Shown one piece after another: positions 5,422-9,967 of a stretch of DNA of 9,967 bases; positions within the stretch are counted from its first letter, which is position 1, and the number at the start of each line of letters is the position of its first letter. The notes beneath the pieces were generated by a model that saw only the letters and a program-made list of their open reading frames with translations, made no database searches and had not been told where the DNA came from. The DNA comes from CAYMSA01 sp964392965 (lineage in GTDB: Bacteria > Actinomycetota > Coriobacteriia > Anaerosomatales > Anaerosomataceae). The position numbers were made by a program, and so were the translations under genes. The stretch lies in contig CAYMSA010000064.1 of NCBI GenBank assembly GCA_964392965.1, positions 1 to 9,967 of the forward strand. The letters run 5' to 3'.

Positions 5422-7346
5422 CGATCGTCGGCGCTGCCACCGTCCTGCTCGTGATCGCAGCCGTCCTGGCCGTGACCGTCCCCTTGCGCGCAGTCCGGCT
5501 CGCCGCAGGCGCTGCCACCCTGGCTGGCGCTATTCTGCTGCTCTGTGACGCACTGACCCGTGTCACCGCACCGGACACCTGGGGCGCGCTCCGTGTCGCC
5601 GTCGCACTCGCGTGCGCAGCATCGGCCGTCCTGGCGAGCGGTCATGCGCTCGGCTATGCGTCCGCCTGGGACGGCAAACGGCGCTCGCGGGTGCTCGCCG
5701 CCTGCTTCCCGATCTTCCTCGCGGGACTCTACGCCGTCGTACTCGCCGAGGACTACTGGTCGCTCCTCGCCGCCTGGGAGGTCATGACACTCGCCTCGGC
5801 CGCACTCGTGGGCATCGACTTCGAGCGCCCAGACAGCCGTCAGGCGCTCGTCTGGTATCTCGGCATCGGACAGCTGAGCCCCATCGCGTTCACGCTGGCA
5901 GCCGCAGTGGCTGTTCCGGACTCGTGGTCGCTCGACGGCATCGCGGCGGCGATCGCCGCCGCCCCACCCGGAGCGCAGAGCGCCGCCTTCATCGCGCTCC
6001 TGCTCGGCGCTGCGGCCAAGGCAGGCCTGATTCCCGTGCACACGTGGCTACCGCTCGCGCATCCGGCGGCCCCCGGCCACGTCTCGGCCGTCATGTCCGG
6101 CGCGATGGTGACCACCGGACTCCTGGTCTTCGCACGGCTTGCGCCACTCGATGGGGCGTCCACCCACCCGTGGTGGGGGTGGATCATGCTCGCCGTGGGC
6201 GTGGCCTCGGCGTTCCTTGGCGTCTTGAACGCGCTGGTCGACGGCGACCTGAAGCGTGTCCTCGCCTGTTCGACCATCGAGAACATGGGCCTCCTGACTG
6301 TGGAACTCGCTCTCGGGCTCCGTTTACTGCCCGTCCCTGTGGAGGTGGCCGAGCTGGCACTGACCGCGGCCGTCCTGCATGTGGTGGCACACGCGCTCGC
6401 GAAGACGGGCCTCTTCCTCGCCGCCGGCTCACTCATCCACGCGAGCGGCACTCGGCTTCTCGGTCGCATGGGCGGCCTCATCCGGGTGGCTCCGCTCCCG
6501 GCTGTGGCGTTCATCCTGTGCGCCGCGAGCGTCGCCGCGATTCCCCCGCTCACCGGCTTCGCCGCCGAGCTGCTGCTCCTCCGCTCCCTCGTCGGCGCGG
6601 CCCACGAGCTCACCGGCTTCGCCGCCACTGCCATCGCGCTCGCAACCGCGCTGCTCGCCCTCGCAGGCGCGCTCGCTGTAGGCGCCTATGCCCGCGTCAT
6701 CGGTATCGCCTTGCTCGGCTCGCCCCGCTCCGGGCGTGCGTCCGCCTCCCCGGGGGTCCGTGCCCACGCACACGATGCACACACCCATCCCGTGAGCGCA
6801 TCGGAGAAGGCAGCCGCGCTCGTGCCCGGACTGCTGCTCCTCCTGGCTCCGGCCGCCATGGCGCCGATCGCGGCCCTCAGCTCCGCCGCCACTCCGGGTG
6901 CCTCGACCGTCGCCGAGGTGGGCGGAGTGGCATGGCTGCTGGTGGGCCTCGCTCTCGTGGCGCTCGCCCTCACGCGCGGACGCATCGTCCGACCGACGGT
7001 CCGCGCGCCCTGGAGCTGCGGCATCTCGATAGTCACGAGCCGGATGCAGTACACGCCGGACTCATTCTCACAGCCGGTCGTCCGTGTGTTCGCGGCCCTC
7101 GTCAGGCCCTCGGTGACCATCGACGTCGACACGCATCCCGCCGCCGAGCACGCCGTCCGCTCGAGGACCTACCGTCGCGAGGCGGCGCAGATCGTCGACG
7201 ATGCGCTCTGGGGGCCGCTCATCGCGCTCTTCTCACGCGTTGCGGCGCGGGGCAGACGCCTGCAGAGCGGCAGCATCTCTCACTACGCGGCGTGGATGCT
7301 CGTGGGGACACTCTGCGTCCTCGCGGCGATGAGGTGGTTGTCGTGA
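5418..7346 (+). CDS. hyfB: Hydrogenase-4 component B-like proton-antiporter subunit (HyfB/HycC, NuoL-like)
   Basis: This is a membrane subunit thought to couple electron transfer to H+ or Na+ translocation. It has 642 residues from the GTG at 5418, which overlaps the previous stop. It is almost entirely hydrophobic helices, with the antiporter-family (Proton_antipo_M) core at residues ~95-400. Channel residues are visible: E121 in AAWEVMTLAS, K201 in AAAKAGLIPVHTWLP, K279 in DGDLKRVLACSTIENMG, and K329 in HALAKTGLFL. The length and a C-terminal segment starting FSQPVVRVFAALVRP fit HyfB/HycC rather than NuoN. A His-rich loop HAHDAHTHP (450-458) lies between helices late in the protein. A 19-bp exact direct repeat (6548-6566 and 6608-6626) encodes LTGFAA twice, 20 residues apart. 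The stop overlaps the next gene's GTG. Confidence 0.9.
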   Translation: MTIVGAATVLLVIAAVLAVTVPLRAVRLAAGAATLAGAILLLCDALTRVTAPDTWGALRVAVALACAASAVLASGHALGYASAWDGKRRSRVLAACFPIFLAGLYAVVLAEDYWSLLAAWEVMTLASAALVGIDFERPDSRQALVWYLGIGQLSPIAFTLAAAVAVPDSWSLDGIAAAIAAAPPGAQSAAFIALLLGAAAKAGLIPVHTWLPLAHPAAPGHVSAVMSGAMVTTGLLVFARLAPLDGASTHPWWGWIMLAVGVASAFLGVLNALVDGDLKRVLACSTIENMGLLTVELALGLRLLPVPVEVAELALTAAVLHVVAHALAKTGLFLAAGSLIHASGTRLLGRMGGLIRVAPLPAVAFILCAASVAAIPPLTGFAAELLLLRSLVGAAHELTGFAATAIALATALLALAGALAVGAYARVIGIALLGSPRSGRASASPGVRAHAHDAHTHPVSASEKAAALVPGLLLLLAPAAMAPIAALSSAATPGASTVAEVGGVAWLLVGLALVALALTRGRIVRPTVRAPWSCGISIVTSRMQYTPDSFSQPVVRVFAALVRPSVTIDVDTHPAAEHAVRSRTYRREAAQIVDDALWGPLIALFSRVAARGRRLQSGSISHYAAWMLVGTLCVLAAMRWLS

Positions 7347-8257
7347 GCCCCGTCGTGCTGAACATCGCGGCGATGATCGTGACGCTTGTCTCGGCGCCAC
7401 TCGTTCCCGGGATGGCCGCCACCGTGCGTGCGCGAGTAGCCGGGCTGACCGGGCCGCCGCCCATCCAGCCATACCGGCAGATCGCCAAGCTGCTGCGCAA
7501 GGAGTACATCGCGCCCTCGGCTGCCTCGGCGTTGTACTGGCTCGGCCCGCTCGTCGGGACCGCAGCGGTGGCCTCTGCGGTCGTGGCGGTCCCGGCGGCA
7601 GGCGGCGTCTCGCTTCCCACCTCCGACGCCGTCATCATCGCCTACCTGCTCATGCTCTCGACGTTCCTGCAGGTCATGGCCGCGCTCGACACCGGTACCA
7701 CGTTCGGCGGAATGGGCGCCTCACGCGAAGTGATGATCGCGGCGCTCGCCGAGCCGGGCCTCATGATCGCGATTCTCGGTCTCACAGCCGGCACCGGGAG
7801 CACGAGTCTGGCCGCCGCCTTCGCGACGGTCGACTCGGGCGCGCTCGTCACGCTCGGACATGTCGCGATCGCCATCGCGCTGCTCTTTCTGGGTCTTGCC
7901 GAGAACTCGAGGATGCCGTTCGACAACCCGTCGACGCACCTCGAACTGACGATGACCCACGAGGCCATGGTGCTCGAGCAGTCCGGTCCCGGCCTGGCGG
8001 TCGTGCACGTCCAGTCGGCACTCAAGCTCACACTCTTCTGGCTGCTCGCGGTCAACACCGTCGCGCCCTGGGCCACCCCGGCATCGCTCGGCATCATCGC
8101 ACTTCCTCTCCTCGTAGTGGCCCTGGTCGTGGCGGGCGCGCTCCTCGGACTCCTCGAGTCCTGGCTCGTCAAGACACGCATCTTCCGGTCACCGGACCTG
8201 CTCGTCGTCGGCTTCGTGATGGCCTTCGTCGGACTACTCATGGGCGTGATCGCATGA
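7343..8257 (+). CDS. hyfC: Hydrogenase-4 component C-like membrane subunit (HyfC/HycD, NuoH-like)
   Basis: This 304-residue NuoH-family subunit connects the peripheral redox arm to the membrane arm of group 4 hydrogenases and complex I. It starts at GTG 7343, overlapping the previous stop in GTGA, with GAGGTGG (7331-7337) about 5 nt upstream. Family motifs are clear: TGPPPIQPYRQIAKLLRKE (36-54), GGMGASREVMIAALAEPG in the middle, and AENSRMPFDNPSTHLELTM (from ~186) followed by HEAMVLEQSG. The charged residues E187 and E207 lie in the cytoplasmic loops that contact the hydrogenase subunits in this family. About eight transmembrane helices are expected from the hydrophobicity. Its stop overlaps the next ATG (ATGA, 8254-8257). 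Confidence 0.92.
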   Translation: MSPVVLNIAAMIVTLVSAPLVPGMAATVRARVAGLTGPPPIQPYRQIAKLLRKEYIAPSAASALYWLGPLVGTAAVASAVVAVPAAGGVSLPTSDAVIIAYLLMLSTFLQVMAALDTGTTFGGMGASREVMIAALAEPGLMIAILGLTAGTGSTSLAAAFATVDSGALVTLGHVAIAIALLFLGLAENSRMPFDNPSTHLELTMTHEAMVLEQSGPGLAVVHVQSALKLTLFWLLAVNTVAPWATPASLGIIALPLLVVALVVAGALLGLLESWLVKTRIFRSPDLLVVGFVMAFVGLLMGVIA

Positions 8258-8807
8258 CGCCGGAGATCATTCGATTCGCCTGTCTCCTCATCGGCGTCTT
8301 CGCCGTCCTGCTGCTCGTGTGGGACAAGTCATCGACAGGCGGCATCAGACTGGTGGCCTGTCAGGCACTCGCCGGCGGCGTGCTGGCGCTCGCCCACGCC
8401 GTGGAGACGGGCTCGCTTGCGCTCATGGCGGTCATCGCGCTCGGCATCGTCATCAAAGTGGGCGTCATGCCGGTCGTGATGCGGCGCACCGCACGGAGAC
8501 TCTCGCTTCCCTCCGAGGCCGACCCGCGCCTGCACACGCCCGCGTCGCTCGTAGTCGCGCTGCTGCTCCTCCTTGGCAGCGTCATCACCCTGAGTGACGT
8601 CCTGTCCGCCGGAAGCGCCAGCGGGCTCGCGCTCGGGCAGGCCCTCATCGGCGTGTGGGTGGTGGCCAGCCGTCGCGGTATCCTCTCGCAGATCACCGGA
8701 TTCATCGCCGCCGAGACCGGCATCAGCACGCTCCTCGCACTCGCCGGTGGACTGTCGCCGATGCTCGAGTTCCTGCTGCTCGCCGAGGCGCTCGCCGCGT
8801 TCCTCGT
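8254..8807 (+). CDS. hyfE: Hydrogenase-4 component E-like membrane subunit (HyfE, NuoK-containing), 3' truncated by assembly gap
   Basis: 184 complete codons are visible before the run of Ns. The protein is hydrophobic, with helices at residues ~5-20, 35-72 (HAVETGSLALMAVIALGIVI) and 95-190. SQITGFIAAETGISTLLALA (from about 148) resembles the conserved NuoK/HyfE membrane glutamate region, with E157 as the likely buried carboxylate. E. coli HyfE is about 216 residues, so roughly 30 residues are missing. The ATG overlaps the hyfC stop by 4 nt. Reading on through the Ns in this frame gives non-family sequence that soon stops, so the gap length is not reliable. HyfE follows HyfC directly here, with no HyfD between them. 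Confidence 0.85.
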
Positions 8808-8907
8808 NNNNNNNNNNNNNNNNNNNNNNNNNNNNNNNNNNNNNNNNNNNNNNNNNNNNNNNNNNNNNNNNNNNNNNNNNNNNNNNNNNNNNNNNNNNNN
8901 NNNNNNN
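8808..8907. other. 100-N assembly gap
   Basis: Exactly 100 Ns, the conventional length for a gap of unknown size. The missing end of HyfE (about 30 residues) plus the missing start of HyfF (about 70-80 residues) would need roughly 300 nt or more, so the true gap is probably longer than shown. Confidence 0.95.
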
Positions 8908-9967
8908 TCGGCCTGCTCGCCGAGACCGCACACCCCCTCTCGCGTGTGGCGCTCCTGGGTATCGGCGTCGTCACGCTGATCGCGTTCGGCAGCGGCCACT
9001 CGTACTACGCGCACAAGGTCGGCCGAGGGGAGTACGCGCAGCGCGACGTCGGGCTCGTGGGCGCCGCCTCGCTCGCGTTCGTAGCGCTCCTCGGGGCCGC
9101 CGCGCTTGCCGAGGACATCGTGGGGGCGTGGATGCTCATCGAGGCCACGACGATCGTCGGTGTCTACCTGATCGCCGTCGGGCGCCACGCGCACAGCGTG
9201 GAGGCCGCGTGGAAGTTCGCGGTGCTCTGCTTCACCGGCGTCGGCTTCGGACTCGCCGGCATCGGCCTGCTCGACGCGGCCGCCAGGGCGGCGGGTGGCG
9301 GGCTCCCCGCTACCTTCACCGCGCTCGCCGGAGTCGGGCCCACGCTCGCTCCGCTCGCGGCATCACTCGGCCTCGGCCTGGTGTTCGTCGGCTTTGGCAC
9401 CAAGGGCGGCGTCTTCCCCTTCCATTGGTGGCTGCCGGACGCGCACTCACAGACGCCCACACCGGTGAGCGCGCTCATGTCCGGCGCACTCGTCCCTACG
9501 GCCCTCGTGCTGCTCGCGCGTATGCTGCTCGCACTGCCGGCGCAGGCAGCCGTCCTGCGCCCGGTGCTCATGGTGGCCGGCGTGCTCGGCCTGGCGTTGT
9601 CCGCGCTGTCGATCACCCGCCAGCGCGACGCGAAGCGTCTGCTCGCATATTCGACGATGGAGCACATGGCGCTCATGACGCTCGCCCTGGCGGTGGGAAC
9701 GCCGCTCGCCCTCACCGCGTTCGCCCTCCACCTGCTCGGCCACGCGATCGCCAAGGCGGCAGGGTTCATCGCCGTGGGCGGTCTCGTCGAGGCGGCGGGC
9801 AGCCGCGAGATCGACCGGATCGTCGGGGCCTTCTCCACCACGCCCGCGTGCTCGATCGCGGTGCTCCTCTCGGGCGCGTCGCTCAGCGGATTCCCCCTGG
9901 GGCCGATCTTCGTCTCCGAGGTGCTGCTCCTCGTGGCAGCCGCGCAGGCGGGCTACTGGTGGCTGGC
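8908..9967 (+). CDS. hyfF: Hydrogenase-4 component F-like proton-antiporter subunit (HyfF, NuoN-like), partial at both ends
   Basis: The frame with codons starting at 8910 is open from the gap to the right edge, about 352 residues, with no start visible. It is a NuoL/M/N-type antiporter subunit predicted to move H+ or Na+ across the membrane. Typical residues are present: Glu in WMLIEATTIVGVYL (about 9130-9171), Lys in FVGFGTKGGVFPFHWWLPDA (about 9382-9441), AKRLLAYSTMEHMALM (about 9631-9678), and Lys in HAIAKAAGFIAVGG (about 9742-9783). GTKGGVFPFHWWLPDAHSQT closely follows the HyfF pattern. The N-terminal ~70-80 residues are lost in the gap, and the C-terminus lies beyond the window. HyfG and HyfH-like genes would be expected next if this is a hydrogenase operon. 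Confidence 0.88.

Noticed and set aside
8254..8979. HyfE frame read through the Ns to a stop at 8979
   Set aside because: After the gap this frame gives non-family residues, while another frame gives an unmistakable HyfF sequence to the window edge.
1..9967. CRISPR arrays, tRNAs, rRNA, insertion sequences
   Set aside because: No regularly spaced repeats, no tRNA-like cloverleaf and no transposase-like protein were seen by eye; apart from the intergenic regions described, the window is filled by the listed genes.

Overview
This GC-rich window (about two thirds G+C) has many GTG and TTG starts, 4-nt GTGA/ATGA gene overlaps, a UGA-recoded peroxiredoxin and a hydrogenase-4-type membrane module. 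Together these suggest a selenocysteine-using anaerobe, most likely an anaerobic Actinomycetota lineage such as Coriobacteriia. The taxon is an inference from composition and gene content; no rRNA or other marker gene is present.

Layout. 1-1278 (+): a Fic-fold protein, cut by the left edge, whose catalytic motif has been lost although the rest of the fold and the C-terminal winged helix align without gaps. 1284-1814 (-): a flavodoxin-domain protein, convergent with the Fic gene (5 nt between stops). 1815-2071: a 257-nt region between divergent genes containing two mutually exclusive inverted repeats. 2072-2797 (+): an AhpC/Prx1-family peroxiredoxin with an in-frame TGA exactly at the peroxidatic cysteine, followed by a SECIS-like hairpin and, after the gene, a strong terminator (2820-2860). 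2908-4605 (-): a CLC chloride transport protein with a tandem CBS regulatory tail, in an operon with a small ribbon-helix-helix regulator (4613-4813, -).

From 4930 to the right edge runs a tightly packed + strand operon of a group 4 [NiFe]-hydrogenase or complex-I-like respiratory module. It encodes a HyfI/HycG/NuoB-like iron-sulfur subunit, a HyfB-like antiporter subunit, a HyfC/NuoH-like subunit, HyfE, and a HyfF-like second antiporter subunit (cut by the right edge). No HyfD is present between hyfC and hyfE. A 100-N assembly gap (8808-8907) removes the end of hyfE and the start of hyfF. The NiFe large subunit, which would decide whether this is a true hydrogenase, is not in the window.

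The RHH-CLC operon and the hydrogenase operon diverge from a short AT-rich region (about 4814-4929) where candidate promoter elements for both directions overlap.

The most notable items are the predicted selenocysteine peroxiredoxin (with no resolving cysteine and two plausible starts), the Fic pseudoenzyme, and the alternative hairpins upstream of the peroxiredoxin.
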